DNA of 64,000 nucleotides from Bradyrhizobium cenepequi (GCF_020329485.1 NZ_JAGKJI010000030.1:1-64000), one strand, 5' to 3'. Counted from the stretch's first letter, positions 1 through 8,772 are shown. The notes: generated from the letters alone by a model not told the origin. Translations and numbers: made by a program.

Positions 1-1
1 C

Positions 2-166
2 CGCGCGCCGGTCGAGCAGGTCTTCGCGCGTCTCAAGGGCGTCTACCGCTGGGCGCGCGCCCGCTATCTGGGCCTGAGACGCAACCAGACGCATCTGCGT
101 CTTATCTGCCTCGCCATGAACCTCAAACGATGGGCGGTGCTGCAGCCCGTGGGAGCTGCGGCGTGA
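2..166 (+). CDS. IS5-family transposase, C-terminal fragment (runs off left edge)
   Basis: An open frame enters from the left edge and ends at a TGA. Its 54 residues include VEQVFARLKGVYRWARAR and a following NQTHLRLICLAMNLKRW. These match the C-terminal DDE/E region of IS5-type (DDE_Tnp_1) transposases, where the E of VEQVFARLK is expected to be the last catalytic acidic residue. The start and the left inverted repeat lie outside the window, so it cannot be said whether the element is intact. I could not identify the right terminal repeat with confidence in the bases after the stop. Confidence 0.75.
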   Translation, partial: RAPVEQVFARLKGVYRWARARYLGLRRNQTHLRLICLAMNLKRWAVLQPVGAAA

Positions 167-291
167 CCGCCACCGCCCGCTGCCATCGGACGGCCCTGAA
201 AACGCGGCCCTCAACCCTCGCGTACCGCCTGAGGCAGCGCAAAAAAATGCCTGACATCGGCTGCCACTCCCGCTCAGCCAATTAAGCAAAG

Positions 292-309
292 CTCTCGCAA
301 GCGGGAGAG
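292..309. repeat. Short GCGGGAGAG palindrome
   Basis: The sequence ctctcgcaagcgggagag forms a hairpin just past the 3' end of hemH. It belongs to the CTCTCCCGC/GCGGGAGAG palindrome family seen several times in this window and may act as a transcription end or mRNA stabiliser for hemH. Confidence 0.5.
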
Positions 310-334
310 GGAGCGCACCATCGTCCGTTATGCT

Positions 335-1369
335 CTAGATCCAGCCCTGGAGTTCGCGTAGCACGAGCTGGCGGATCACGTCCATGCCGGGCTCGCTGTC
401 GTTCAGGCAGGGGATCGCGGCAAACTGCTCGCCGCCATTCTGCTTGAAGATGTGCGCGTTCTCCTGGGCGATCTCTTCCAGAGTCTCCAGGCAGTCGGCG
501 GAAAAGCCGGGCGTGACGACGGCAATTCGCCGCACGCCGTCGCTGGCGAGCTTTTCGACGGTCTTGTCGGTATAGGGCTGCAGCCAGACGTCGTTGCCGA
601 AGCGGGACTGGAACGTCATCATCAGCTTCGAGGCATCAAGCCCTAAGCGCCTGCGCAGGCTTTCCGTCGTTGCGACACAGTGGGAGAAATAGGGATCGCC
701 CTGGTCGACATATTTCTGCGGCATGCCGTGGAAGGACGCCACGATCAATTCCGGCTCGAACGGCAGTGTCGCCAGATGCGCATTGATCGATACCGCCAGC
801 GCCTCGATATAGACAGGATCGTCATAGTACGGCGACGATATCCGCAAGGTCGGCTGTGCGCGCAGGCTGGTGAGCACACGGAACGCCTCGTCGCAAACGG
901 TCGCCGACGTCGCGGCCGAATATTGCGGATAGAGCGGCACCACCAACACCCGGTTGCAGCCTTGCGCCGTCAACGCCTCGACCCGCTCGCGGATCGAGGG
1001 ATTGCCGTAGCGCATCGCCCAATCGACGACGACATGGTCTTCTCCGATCGCCGCCGCGAGCTTTTCCGCCTGCGAGCGCGTGATCGTCTTCAGCGGCGAC
1101 TCGTTCTTCTCGGTATTCCAGATCTTCTGGTAGTCGAGCGCCTTGGTGCGGGGACGCGTGCGCAGGATGATGCCGTTGAGGATCAGCTTCCACACCAGCC
1201 CCTGATCCTCGATCACACGGGGATCGGACAGGAATTCCCTAAGGTAGACGCGGACGCCCTGGGCATCGGCGGTGTCGGGCGTGCCGAGATTGACCAGCAG
1301 CACGCCGATGCGATCCGGCTTGGCTTGCGCTGCCGGCGTCGTGTTTCCGACTGGGGCGACCACGGTCAT
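335..1369 (-). CDS. hemH: Ferrochelatase
   Basis: HemH inserts Fe(2+) into protoporphyrin IX, the last step of protoheme synthesis, at the inner membrane. The 344-residue product has the usual bacterial length. LVNLGTPDTAD near residue 26, the metal-site His in SFHGMPQKY (H214), TFQSRFG near 252 and the acidic PGFSADCLETLEE stretch (E295) are all family landmarks. The frame stays open 60 codons further upstream, but I chose the ATG giving MTVVAPVGN. The longer N-terminus has no family resemblance and would overlap the divergent MAPEG gene. It is a single gene with no heme-pathway neighbours here. Heme demand fits the oxidase cluster at 40-44 kb, though the two are not linked in an operon. Confidence 0.95.
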   Translation of the reverse strand: MTVVAPVGNTTPAAQAKPDRIGVLLVNLGTPDTADAQGVRVYLREFLSDPRVIEDQGLVWKLILNGIILRTRPRTKALDYQKIWNTEKNESPLKTITRSQAEKLAAAIGEDHVVVDWAMRYGNPSIRERVEALTAQGCNRVLVVPLYPQYSAATSATVCDEAFRVLTSLRAQPTLRISSPYYDDPVYIEALAVSINAHLATLPFEPELIVASFHGMPQKYVDQGDPYFSHCVATTESLRRRLGLDASKLMMTFQSRFGNDVWLQPYTDKTVEKLASDGVRRIAVVTPGFSADCLETLEEIAQENAHIFKQNGGEQFAAIPCLNDSEPGMDVIRQLVLRELQGWI

Positions 1370-1454
1370 GACCAGAACGGCTTCGCGCGTTGCCCCAATC
1401 TTGTCAAGACAACCGCGCGTTAGATAGGCTCCCGGCGCAACGCGGGGAGAAGCC

Positions 1455-1853
1455 ATGACGGTTGCCGAATGGTGCGTGTTCGGAACGCTGATGCTGTATT
1501 TGTTGACGATCGCAGCCGCCAAGTGGACCGCGATCGGCCGCTTCGACAATTCGAACCCGCGCGATCCAGCTTTCTATGACGACCCGATCCGCGCCCGCGC
1601 ACTTGGCGCCCACCAGAACGGGATCGAGGCCTTTCCGTTCTTTGCGGTCGCCGTGCTGCTGGCCGAATTCCGCTTGGGCCCCTTACGGCTGATCGATGAG
1701 CTCGCGGTGTTGTTCCTGATCGTGCGCATCGCCTATGTCTTCACCTATCTCGGCAACCGCCCGACCTTGCGCTCGATCCTCTGGACCATCGGTTTTGCGA
1801 TCAACGTCGCGATCTTCTTCCTGCCGGCGATCCGGGGGTATTTGACGGCGTGA
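1455..1853 (+). CDS. MAPEG family membrane protein
   Basis: This 132-residue protein belongs to the MAPEG family (membrane-associated eicosanoid/glutathione metabolism proteins). In bacteria these are small four-helix inner-membrane proteins, a few of which have glutathione transferase or peroxidase activity. The motif RARALGAHQNGIEAFPFFA (about residues 48-66) is the family signature around helix 2, and the remaining hydrophobic segments account for four helices in total. It is divergent from hemH, with about 85 bp between the start codons. The substrate cannot be predicted from sequence. Confidence 0.85.
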   Translation: MTVAEWCVFGTLMLYLLTIAAAKWTAIGRFDNSNPRDPAFYDDPIRARALGAHQNGIEAFPFFAVAVLLAEFRLGPLRLIDELAVLFLIVRIAYVFTYLGNRPTLRSILWTIGFAINVAIFFLPAIRGYLTA

Positions 1854-1865
1854 GTTCTCGCCTGC

Positions 1866-2003
1866 CTTCTCCCTCTCCCCGTTCTTACGGGGAGAGGGTT
1901 GGGGTGAGGGGCTCTCGCCGCGAAAAAAGTGAAAGTTGTGTTCGCGGAGAGAACCCTCACCCGGCGCTACGCGCCGACCTCTCCCGCACGCGGGGGAGGT
2001 GAC
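1866..2003. repeat. Bradyrhizobium-type intergenic palindromes (GGGAGAGG family)
   Basis: Two hairpins lie in the convergent gap: ctctccccgttcttacggggagag, and ggcgctacgcgcc followed by cctctcccgcacgcgggggagg. The sequence between them also pairs (ggttctc... with the CTCGCCGCG side). The same arrangement recurs at 21.57-21.70 kb and 58.14-58.25 kb. It probably terminates both converging transcripts. Confidence 0.7.
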
Positions 2004-2004
2004 A

Positions 2005-3099
2005 TCACAGGCACGTGACGCGTTCGGCGGCGAGGTAGCCGAACAACAGGCCGAGCCCGAACAGCAGCACCAGGCCGGCCGCGCCGAATTCGATGCCGCG
2101 CATGAAGAGCACGCCGCTGCCATCGCGTCCGGCACTCAGGCGTTGCGCAACGCCGCGGGCGGAGACGGCGACGATCGCAATGGCGGCCACCGTGATCGCG
2201 GTGCCGAGCCCCATCACGAAGGTGGCGGCGATGCCGGCCCAGAACAGCCCCTGGGCCAGCGCGAACACCAGCACCAGGATCGCGCCCGAGCAAGGCCGGA
2301 TGCCAACGGTGACGATCGCGCTCAGGCCGCGCCGCCAGCCGCCAGGGCCGGCGAGCTCGCTCGGCTCCGGGCCATGCGAGTGGCCGCAATGCTCGTCATG
2401 GACATGCGCATGATCATGCTGGTGGCCGTGGTGATGATCATGATCGTGGTCATGATCATGGTGATGATCGCGGTGATGGTGGTGGTCGTGATCATGGTGG
2501 TGCGGAACGCCGGCCAAGGCGGGCTGCGGCAAGCGCACCTGCAGCGCGCGGAAGAATCCGCCGCCCTTGCTCCAGACCAGCCGCGCGCCGAATGCCGCGA
2601 TCAGGGCATAGCTGACGATCTCGATCGCCTTCTCTGCCCCGCACATGGTCTTGGCGGTGGCGTTGAACACCCAGGCGAAGACGCCGACGATCACCACCGC
2701 GACCAGCGACTGCATCAGGGCCGATGCAAACGACAGCGCAATGCCGCGCCATGCCGTTTCCCGGTTCGCAACCAGATAGGAGGAGATCACCGCCTTGCCA
2801 TGGCCGGGACCGGCGGCATGGAAAATCCCATAGGCGAAGGAGACCCCAAGCAGCGTCCAGACCGCATAGCCATCAGTCTTGGCGGCACGGATGGTCGCAG
2901 AAATCTCGCGGTAGAATTCCGACTGCCTGGCGAGCAGCCAGCCGACGATGCCGCCGACCCGCGGCTCGGCCGCCGGCCGCGGACCGCCAAACGGATTTTG
3001 CGCTGATAGCGCATGCAGCGCGGCATCGGCCAGCACGAAGGCTGCGAGCGCCACGACGGTAATCGCGAGCCCCCGTGCGAAGGACGATTGCTGCTTCAT
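2005..3099 (-). CDS. RcnA/NicO-family nickel/cobalt efflux permease with His-rich loop
   Basis: This is a polytopic inner-membrane protein of the NicO/RcnA family, whose members export Ni(2+)/Co(2+) or carry other divalent metals. FHAAGPGHGKAVISSYL (about 110-126) and the later VGIRPCSGAILVLVFAL are the two conserved family segments. Between them lies a cytoplasmic loop of about 50 residues, alternating His and Asp (near residues 195-245), which is typical of RcnA. The ATG chosen (MKQQSSFARG) overlaps the DUF1007 stop codon as ATGA, so translation is probably coupled. A start two codons earlier is possible. The metal specificity is inferred only, and nothing resembling an RcnR regulator is adjacent. 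Confidence 0.85.
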   Translation of the reverse strand: MKQQSSFARGLAITVVALAAFVLADAALHALSAQNPFGGPRPAAEPRVGGIVGWLLARQSEFYREISATIRAAKTDGYAVWTLLGVSFAYGIFHAAGPGHGKAVISSYLVANRETAWRGIALSFASALMQSLVAVVIVGVFAWVFNATAKTMCGAEKAIEIVSYALIAAFGARLVWSKGGGFFRALQVRLPQPALAGVPHHHDHDHHHHRDHHHDHDHDHDHHHGHQHDHAHVHDEHCGHSHGPEPSELAGPGGWRRGLSAIVTVGIRPCSGAILVLVFALAQGLFWAGIAATFVMGLGTAITVAAIAIVAVSARGVAQRLSAGRDGSGVLFMRGIEFGAAGLVLLFGLGLLFGYLAAERVTCL

Positions 3100-3740
3100 G
3101 GGCACTCCACCACGATCTTGTTGGCGAACATCGCGCCGAAGTTGGCGCTGTCGCCGTTCAGGAAGTTCTGCTCCCCGAGCTGTTGCGCGCTCGCGGTGCC
3201 GTCATTCGGCCGCTGGAACTGCATCTTGCAGTCGGCCGGCGCGCCGACCAGCTTGACCGGGTCCTTGTCGGCATATTTGAAGTCGATGAAGAAGGCGGGA
3301 TCGAACACTTCGAGCGCGAGCTGCCTGGTCTTGAACGGCGTCTTCGCCGGCAGCGTGAAGTGCAGCGTCAACTCCGTGTTCTTGTATTCAAGGAAATAGT
3401 CGACCGGCTCGGCGAATTTCTGCTTCTTGCCGTCGGCCTTGGCGAAGGTGAAATACGCGAATTCCTTCAGCGACTCGACATTGGTCTGCGCGAGCGGCGC
3501 CAGCTCTTCGCGGGTGTAGGCGCCCTTGGTCTTGGCCTCGATGCCCTGCAGCGCATAGGTCGAGAACATGTCATCGAAGGTCCAGGCGTGGCGGACGCCG
3601 GTGATGGTGCCGTCGGGCGCATAGATCAACTCGCTCCGGGCGGTGATCCAGACATGCGGATGGGCTTCGGCGGCCGCCGCGCCGAGCATCGCTGCTCCGG
3701 CGACCAGCAGACCAAGCCATTTGCGGGAAATGCGCCTCAC
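3096..3740 (-). CDS. DUF1007 family periplasmic protein, partner of the metal exporter
   Basis: This 214-residue secreted protein starts at a GTG one base past the M3 peptidase stop. A Sec signal (VRRISRKWLGLL then an Ala-rich h-region, AEAHP cleavage near residue 25) is followed by HVWITARSELIYAPDGTITG. That is the beginning of DUF1007, a family found beside or fused to NicO/RcnA transporters. The gene overlaps the permease start by 4 bp. A role in presenting or accepting metal at the periplasmic face is inference from this association. The frame extends upstream of the GTG, but there it is only the opposite-phase reading of the peptidase gene. Confidence 0.8.
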   Translation of the reverse strand: MRRISRKWLGLLVAGAAMLGAAAAEAHPHVWITARSELIYAPDGTITGVRHAWTFDDMFSTYALQGIEAKTKGAYTREELAPLAQTNVESLKEFAYFTFAKADGKKQKFAEPVDYFLEYKNTELTLHFTLPAKTPFKTRQLALEVFDPAFFIDFKYADKDPVKLVGAPADCKMQFQRPNDGTASAQQLGEQNFLNGDSANFGAMFANKIVVECP

Positions 3741-3741
3741 C

Positions 3742-5844
3742 TCAGGCGGCCTCGGCCGGCTCAAGCAAGCCGCGCCGGCGGAGCAGCGCATCCGGCTCCG
3801 GCTCGCGGCCGCGGAAGGCGACGTAAGCCTCCTCCGGATCGCGTGAGCCGCCCGACGAATAGATGTCGTCGAGCAGGCGCTTGGCGGTCGCGGCATCGAA
3901 GATGTCGCCCGCCTCCTCGAAGGCGCCGAAGGCATCCGCGTCCATCACCTCCGACCACATGTAGCTGTAATAGCCGGCGGCATAGTGATCGCCGGAGAAA
4001 ATGTGGCCGAACTGGGTCGGCCGGTGCCGCAGCACGATCTCGGCGGGCATGCCGATCTTTTCCAGCTCCTGTTTCTCGAAAGCCCGGACGTCGCGGCTGG
4101 CTGCGGCCGGCTGGGTGTGGAATTCGAGGTCAATCAGCGCCGAGGAAACGAACTCCACGGTGGCAAAACCCTGGTTGAACTTCCGCGCGGCGAGGAAGCG
4201 CTGCAGGAGATCCTCCGGCAGCGGCTCGCCGGTCTGGTAGTGCCGTGCGAAGCGCTGCAGCACCTCCGGCCGTTCCTGCCAGTGTTCGTAGAGCTGCGAG
4301 GGCAGCTCGACGAAATCGGTGAACACCGAGGTGCCTGACAGCGAGGGATAGGTCACGTTGGACAGCATGCCGTGCAGGCCGTGGCCGAATTCGTGGAACA
4401 GGGTGCGGGCGTCATCAGGCGACAGCAGCGCGGCCTCGCCGTCCGCGCCCTTGGCGAAATTGCAGACATTGATGACGAGCGGGGCAACCGCGCCGTCGAG
4501 CTTCTGCTGGTCGCGCAGCGAGGTCATCCAGGCGCCGGAACGCTTCGAGGACCGGGCAAAGTAGTCGCCATAGAACAGCGCTTTGTGCTTGCCGTCGCGG
4601 TCCTTCACGTCCCAGACCCGCACGTCCGGGTGCCAGACCGGGACGTCCTTGCGCTCTTCGAAGGTGACGCCAAACAGGCGGGTGGCGCAGTCGAAGGCGG
4701 CCTCGATCATGTGGTCGAGCACGAGATACGGCTTGATCGCGGCGTCATCGAAATTGGCGCTGATCTGCCGGAGCTTCTCGGCGTAGTAGCGCCAGTCCCA
4801 GGGCGCCAGGGTGAAATTGCCGCGCTCCTCCGCGATCAGCCCCTGCAGCGCGTCGCGGTCGGCGAGCGCCCGCGCCCGGGCCGGCTTCCAGACCCGCTCC
4901 AACAGGTTGCGCACGGCGTCCGGCGTCTTGGCCATGGAGTCCTCGAGCCGGTAGGCGGCGTAATTCGAAAAGCCCATGATCTTGGCGGCTTCCTCACGCA
5001 GCGCCAGGATCTCGACGATGGTCTCGTTGTTGTCGTTGGCGTTGCCATTGTCGCCGCGCGCGACAAAAGCCTTGAAGACCTTTTCGCGCAGGTCGCGTCG
5101 CGCGGACGTCTTCAGAAACGGCTCGACGGAGGAGCGCGACAGCGTCACGATCGCCTTGCCGACCATTCCGCGCTCCTCCGCCGCAGCCTTGGCCGCGGCA
5201 ACAAAGCTGTCGGACAGGCCGGCGCCGTCGTCCTCGCCGAGTTCCATGAACCAGTCCTGCTCGTCGCCGAGCAGATGGTGGCTGAAGGTGGTGCCGAGAT
5301 GGGCGAGCCGCTCGTTGATCTCTGCCATCCGCTGCTTTGCGGCGTCGTCGAGGCCGGCGCCGGCGCGGCGGAAGCGGGTATAGGTGCGTTCCAGGAGCCT
5401 GAGCTGCTCGCCGCTCAGGCCGAGCGAGGCGCGGTTCTGGCGCAACAGCGCGATGCGGCCGAATAGCACAGCGTTCATCATGATCGGGTTCCAGTGCCGC
5501 GCCATACGCAAGGAGACTTCCTTGTCGATCTCCAGGATCGCCGGGTTGGAATGCGCCGACACCAGGTCGTAGAACACCGCCGAGACCTTGGAGAGCAGCT
5601 TGCCTGAGCGCTCCAGCGCGATGATGGTGTTGGCGAAGTCCGGCGCCGCCGGATCATGAACGATCGCGGCAATCTCGGCGGAGTGATCGACAAAGGCCTG
5701 CTCGAAGGCCGGCAGGAAGTGCTCGGGCTGGATCTCGTCGAAGGGCGGCGTCTCGAACGAGGTCTGCCAGCCCTGCAGAAGCGGATTGGCCGAACCTTCC
5801 GGGGCGGCTGAAACGTGCGAGGTTGCCGACATGCGAAATCCCAT
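3742..5844 (-). CDS. M3-family oligopeptidase / peptidyl-dipeptidase
   Basis: This zinc metallopeptidase of family M3 (Dcp / oligopeptidase A type) cleaves short cytoplasmic peptides. About 700 residues is the normal size. The active-site helix FHEFGHGLHGML carries HEFGH near residue 484 (zinc ligands and catalytic Glu), and the third ligand lies in the following TDFVELPSQLYEHW segment. The start used is the first ATG. An ATG four codons in (MSATSHVSA) has a GGGA six bases ahead and is an equally good choice. It is the first gene of a tight three-gene unit with DUF1007 and the RcnA-like exporter. The functional link between peptide turnover and metal export is not obvious. Confidence 0.92.
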   Translation of the reverse strand: MGFRMSATSHVSAAPEGSANPLLQGWQTSFETPPFDEIQPEHFLPAFEQAFVDHSAEIAAIVHDPAAPDFANTIIALERSGKLLSKVSAVFYDLVSAHSNPAILEIDKEVSLRMARHWNPIMMNAVLFGRIALLRQNRASLGLSGEQLRLLERTYTRFRRAGAGLDDAAKQRMAEINERLAHLGTTFSHHLLGDEQDWFMELGEDDGAGLSDSFVAAAKAAAEERGMVGKAIVTLSRSSVEPFLKTSARRDLREKVFKAFVARGDNGNANDNNETIVEILALREEAAKIMGFSNYAAYRLEDSMAKTPDAVRNLLERVWKPARARALADRDALQGLIAEERGNFTLAPWDWRYYAEKLRQISANFDDAAIKPYLVLDHMIEAAFDCATRLFGVTFEERKDVPVWHPDVRVWDVKDRDGKHKALFYGDYFARSSKRSGAWMTSLRDQQKLDGAVAPLVINVCNFAKGADGEAALLSPDDARTLFHEFGHGLHGMLSNVTYPSLSGTSVFTDFVELPSQLYEHWQERPEVLQRFARHYQTGEPLPEDLLQRFLAARKFNQGFATVEFVSSALIDLEFHTQPAAASRDVRAFEKQELEKIGMPAEIVLRHRPTQFGHIFSGDHYAAGYYSYMWSEVMDADAFGAFEEAGDIFDAATAKRLLDDIYSSGGSRDPEEAYVAFRGREPEPDALLRRRGLLEPAEAA

Positions 5845-5961
5845 TTTTGTCCAACATATTGCGGCAATCTATACCATGCGATGCGGCAATTTTGGGCCTT
5901 TTGCGCTTGATCGCAGGACCCATTTCAGGGACATTGCGCCCCTCAAAAAGGACCTTCTTCC

Positions 5962-6222
5962 ATGAACATCCAGCCCTCCTCCACCGGCAACCGCGCGATC
6001 GCCTGGCCGAGCGTGATCACCGTGATCAGCGCGGCGATCCTGATCGGCGCGGAGGTGTTCGGTGCGGCGTTCGCTGGCGGCTGGGCGCTCGCGATCCTGC
6101 TTGGGCTCGAGGACACCGGCGCACACATCCTGCAAGCGGTGCTGTTCGCACTCGGCGTCCTCGTGATGATCGCGTTCATCCGCGCGGCGCAACGCATCGA
6201 GCCGTTCACGCGCCGCGCCTGA
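5962..6222 (+). CDS. Small two-helix membrane protein, function unknown
   Basis: This 86-residue protein has two predicted transmembrane stretches (about 17-42 and 53-74) and a basic C-terminus (RAAQRIEPFTRRA). AAAAGGACC lies about ten bases ahead of the ATG. I do not recognise the family beyond it resembling unnamed small membrane proteins of Bradyrhizobiaceae. It stands alone, divergent from the peptidase operon and upstream of the long decarboxylase leader, and its codon use is as GC-rich as its neighbours. No catalytic motif is visible. Confidence 0.7.
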   Translation: MNIQPSSTGNRAIAWPSVITVISAAILIGAEVFGAAFAGGWALAILLGLEDTGAHILQAVLFALGVLVMIAFIRAAQRIEPFTRRA

Positions 6223-6399
6223 GGCACGACTGCGAAAACACTGTGGCAGAAGGCTGTAAACGCGCAACCGACTGTTAGGTTCTCTTAACGTCCGTTCATG
6301 TTCGGCGTCGCCTGCGCGCGCAGTGACAAACAATCGCAAGCTCGCGTTAGGGAAATCTGCGCTCATCCCAAAAAAATTCTTGCGCAGCTAAGTCAAAAC

Positions 6400-6881
6400 A
6401 CTTATTTCCAGCCTTGCCCAATTTCGCACGTGCCTGTGGTCGTGTGTCAGTCGGTAGGTATCCGGACAAGAGGCCGGACAGCCGCCAAGGGATGAAGAAC
6501 CGAGGGTCGCCTCTAGATGCGGCCAGCATCTCTCTCAAGGGATGCCGATGAAGGTCTCTCCATCTCTTGCAACCGTGACTGGCAGCCGGAGGCGAACCGG
6601 CGCACCTCGCTCTCAACGGGGGACGCGACTTAAAGCAACGACGGAGCGGGCTTTTTTGGTCTCTACCGGCAGTCCAACGCCGGCGCGGGCTACTGAAAAG
6701 GCTTGTCCTTCATTGCCAGGTGAGCGGGCGGGAAATCTCCCAACCAATCCACGGCAGCACAGTCTGGTTTGAGTTTTTTGGCTTCGTTGCGCCTCCATCG
6801 CGCAATGCGGCCAGAGCGCTCCTATCGGACGTCTTGTTTTCGAAATGCGGCCCCGTCGCTGGGGTCGTTTGGGAGAGTGCC
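6400..6881 (+). ncRNA. Probable speF-type leader RNA upstream of the decarboxylase
   Basis: About 660 bases separate the preceding gene from the decarboxylase ATG, and no credible ORF fills them. The middle (about 6440-6700) is rich in pairing segments: ccggacaagaggccgg, gatgcggccagcatc, gaggcgaaccggcgcacctc, accggcagtccaacgccggc. There is also a T6 run after a GC-rich segment at 6643-6660. Alphaproteobacterial ornithine decarboxylase genes are known to carry a conserved leader element (the Rfam speF motif). Its identity here rests on position and structure, not on a model search, and the boundaries are approximate. Confidence 0.55.
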
Positions 6882-8024
6882 ATGACCGAGCGCATCCAGG
6901 AATTCCTGCGTCACCGCCGCAGCGAGGGCCTCGACACCGAGCCGTGCCTCGTCGTCGACCTCGAAATCGTGCGCGACAACTACCAGAGCTTCGCGAAGGC
7001 GTTGCCGGACAGCCGCGTGTTCTACGCGGTGAAGGCCAACCCGGCACCGGAAGTGCTGTCGCTGCTCGCCTCGCTGGGCTCCTGCTTCGATACCGCAACC
7101 GTTGCCGAGATCGAGATGGCGCTGGCCGCAGGCGCGACGCCGGATCGTATCTCCTATGGCAACACGATCAAGAAGGAGCGCGACATCGCGCGCGCCTTTG
7201 CGCTCGGCATTCGCCTGTTCGCGGTCGACTGCGCCGCCGAGGTCGCGAAGGTCGCCCGTGCCGCTCCCGGCGCCAAGGTGTTCTGCCGCATCCTCTACGA
7301 CTGCGCCGGCGCCGAATGGCCGCTGTCGCGCAAGTTCGGCTGCGACCCGGAGATGGCGGTCGACGTGCTCGACCTCGCCAAGCGGCTGGGGCTGGAGCCG
7401 GTCGGCATCTCCTTCCATGTCGGCTCGCAGCAGCGCAAGGTGAAGGCGTGGGACCGGGCGCTGGCGATGGCCTCGACCGTGTTCCGCGACTGCGCCGAGC
7501 GCGGGATCAACCTGTCCATGGTCAACATGGGCGGCGGCTTCCCGACCAAGTACCTGAAGGACGTTCCTCCGGTCGTGCAGTACGGCCGGTCGATCTTCCG
7601 CGCGCTGCGCAAGCATTTCGGCAACCAGATCCCGGAGACGATCATCGAGCCGGGCCGCGGCATGGTCGGCAATGCCGGCGTCATCGAGACCGAAGTCGTT
7701 CTGATCTCCAGGAAGAGCGACGAGGACGAGGTGCGCTGGGTCTATCTCGACATCGGCAAGTTCGGCGGTCTCGCCGAGACAATGGACGAGTCGATCCGCT
7801 ACGCGATCCGCACCCCGCATGACGGGGCGGACATGACGCCGTGCGTGCTCGCTGGCCCGACCTGCGACTCCGCCGACGTGCTGTACGAGAAGCTGCCGTA
7901 TCCGCTTCCGGTGACGCTCGAGATCGGCGACAAGCTGCTGATCGAAGGCACCGGCGCCTATACGTCGACCTACTCGTCGGTGGCCTTCAACGGCATCCCG
8001 CCGCTGAAGACCTACCACATCTGA
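6882..8024 (+). CDS. Type III PLP-dependent ornithine/lysine decarboxylase
   Basis: This fold-type III (alanine-racemase-like) decarboxylase makes putrescine from ornithine and/or cadaverine from lysine. At 380 residues it has the compact bacterial/eukaryotic ODC size. VFYAVKANPAPEVL holds the PLP lysine (K51). GGGFPTKY and IIEPGRGMVGNAG bind the PLP phosphate, and AGPTCDSADVL contains the cross-subunit catalytic Cys. I chose the ATG of MTERIQEFL because GGGAGAG precedes it and the upstream frame is leader RNA. Homospermidine synthase lies 1.5 kb downstream on the same strand, making putrescine the likely main product. The long leader suggests post-initiation control by polyamine or ornithine supply. 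Confidence 0.93.
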   Translation: MTERIQEFLRHRRSEGLDTEPCLVVDLEIVRDNYQSFAKALPDSRVFYAVKANPAPEVLSLLASLGSCFDTATVAEIEMALAAGATPDRISYGNTIKKERDIARAFALGIRLFAVDCAAEVAKVARAAPGAKVFCRILYDCAGAEWPLSRKFGCDPEMAVDVLDLAKRLGLEPVGISFHVGSQQRKVKAWDRALAMASTVFRDCAERGINLSMVNMGGGFPTKYLKDVPPVVQYGRSIFRALRKHFGNQIPETIIEPGRGMVGNAGVIETEVVLISRKSDEDEVRWVYLDIGKFGGLAETMDESIRYAIRTPHDGADMTPCVLAGPTCDSADVLYEKLPYPLPVTLEIGDKLLIEGTGAYTSTYSSVAFNGIPPLKTYHI

Positions 8025-8030
8025 GGTCTC

Positions 8031-8096
8031 TCACCTCTCCCGCTCGCGGGAGAGGGAGCAAGAGAACCGGGAGCCGGCCAGCCGGCTCCCTCCCCG
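8031..8096. repeat. Palindromes after the decarboxylase gene
   Basis: Two hairpins follow the stop: cctctcccgctcgcgggagagg and gggagccggccagccggctccc. The second has a perfect 10-bp stem and may terminate or attenuate transcription before the acetyltransferase gene. Confidence 0.6.
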
Positions 8097-8164
8097 CTGT
8101 TTGCGAATTCTGAACGACGCTTCCACCGGTGTGCCCCGCCGTTGGAAGCGGGGACTGACGTGCC

Positions 8165-8761
8165 ATGACTGCTTTGCGGACGACCACCATTGCCCTCATG
8201 CCGAGCGCCGCTCCGTTCGTGATCCGTGCGGAACGTTCCTCGGACGCCCGGACGCGTGAAATGCTGCTGGATGCCTGCTTTGGCGAAAACCGCCATCAGC
8301 GCACATGCCAGCGCCTGCGCGACGGACGTGCGCCCGCCGAAGGCCTTGCCCTGTCGGCGGTCGCGAGCGGCCGGCTGGTCGGTACCGTGCGGTTGTGGCA
8401 CGTCAGCGCCGGGGGCAGACCTGCGCTGATGCTGGGGCCGCTGGCGGTGGATTCCACCTGCCGCGGCCTCGGCGTCGGCGCCGCGCTGATGGATCGCGCG
8501 CTCGAGCTCGCACGCACGCGCGGCCATGGCGCGGTGATCCTGCTGGGCGACGCGCCCTATTACGCCCGCTTCGGCTTCTCGCCCGAGAAGATGAGCGACG
8601 TGGCGCTGCCCGGCCCGTTCGAGCGCGACCGGCTGCTCGGCCTCGAACTCGCCGAGGGCGCACTCGACGGCGCCTGCGGCATGATCACCGCGACCGGCGC
8701 ATTGCTGCTCAAACGCAAGGCACGCGCGAAGACATTGCGCGCCGTGCCGCAGGCCGCGTGA
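8165..8761 (+). CDS. GNAT family N-acetyltransferase (YhbS-like)
   Basis: This is a 198-residue acyl-CoA-dependent acetyltransferase. GPLAVDSTCRGLGVGAALM (about 98-116) is the acetyl-CoA-binding motif A (R-x-x-G-x-G/A), and APYYARFGFSP is the usual C-terminal GNAT strand and helix. The pattern resembles the YhbS group. The substrate is unknown. Its position between the decarboxylase and homospermidine synthase allows the guess that it acts on a polyamine or amino compound, but nothing in the sequence shows that. The N-terminal 15 residues are poorly conserved in appearance, so a later start is possible. Confidence 0.8.
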   Translation: MTALRTTTIALMPSAAPFVIRAERSSDARTREMLLDACFGENRHQRTCQRLRDGRAPAEGLALSAVASGRLVGTVRLWHVSAGGRPALMLGPLAVDSTCRGLGVGAALMDRALELARTRGHGAVILLGDAPYYARFGFSPEKMSDVALPGPFERDRLLGLELAEGALDGACGMITATGALLLKRKARAKTLRAVPQAA

Positions 8762-8772
8762 CGGTTGCGATC

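Noticed and set aside
1370..1549. N-terminal 60-codon extension of hemH
   Set aside because: No resemblance to ferrochelatases, no RBS, and it overlaps the divergent MAPEG gene. The ATG at 1369 gives the normal length.
6542..6772. 76-codon ORF in the decarboxylase leader
   Set aside because: Basic low-complexity translation through a region of strong RNA pairing; more likely structured RNA.
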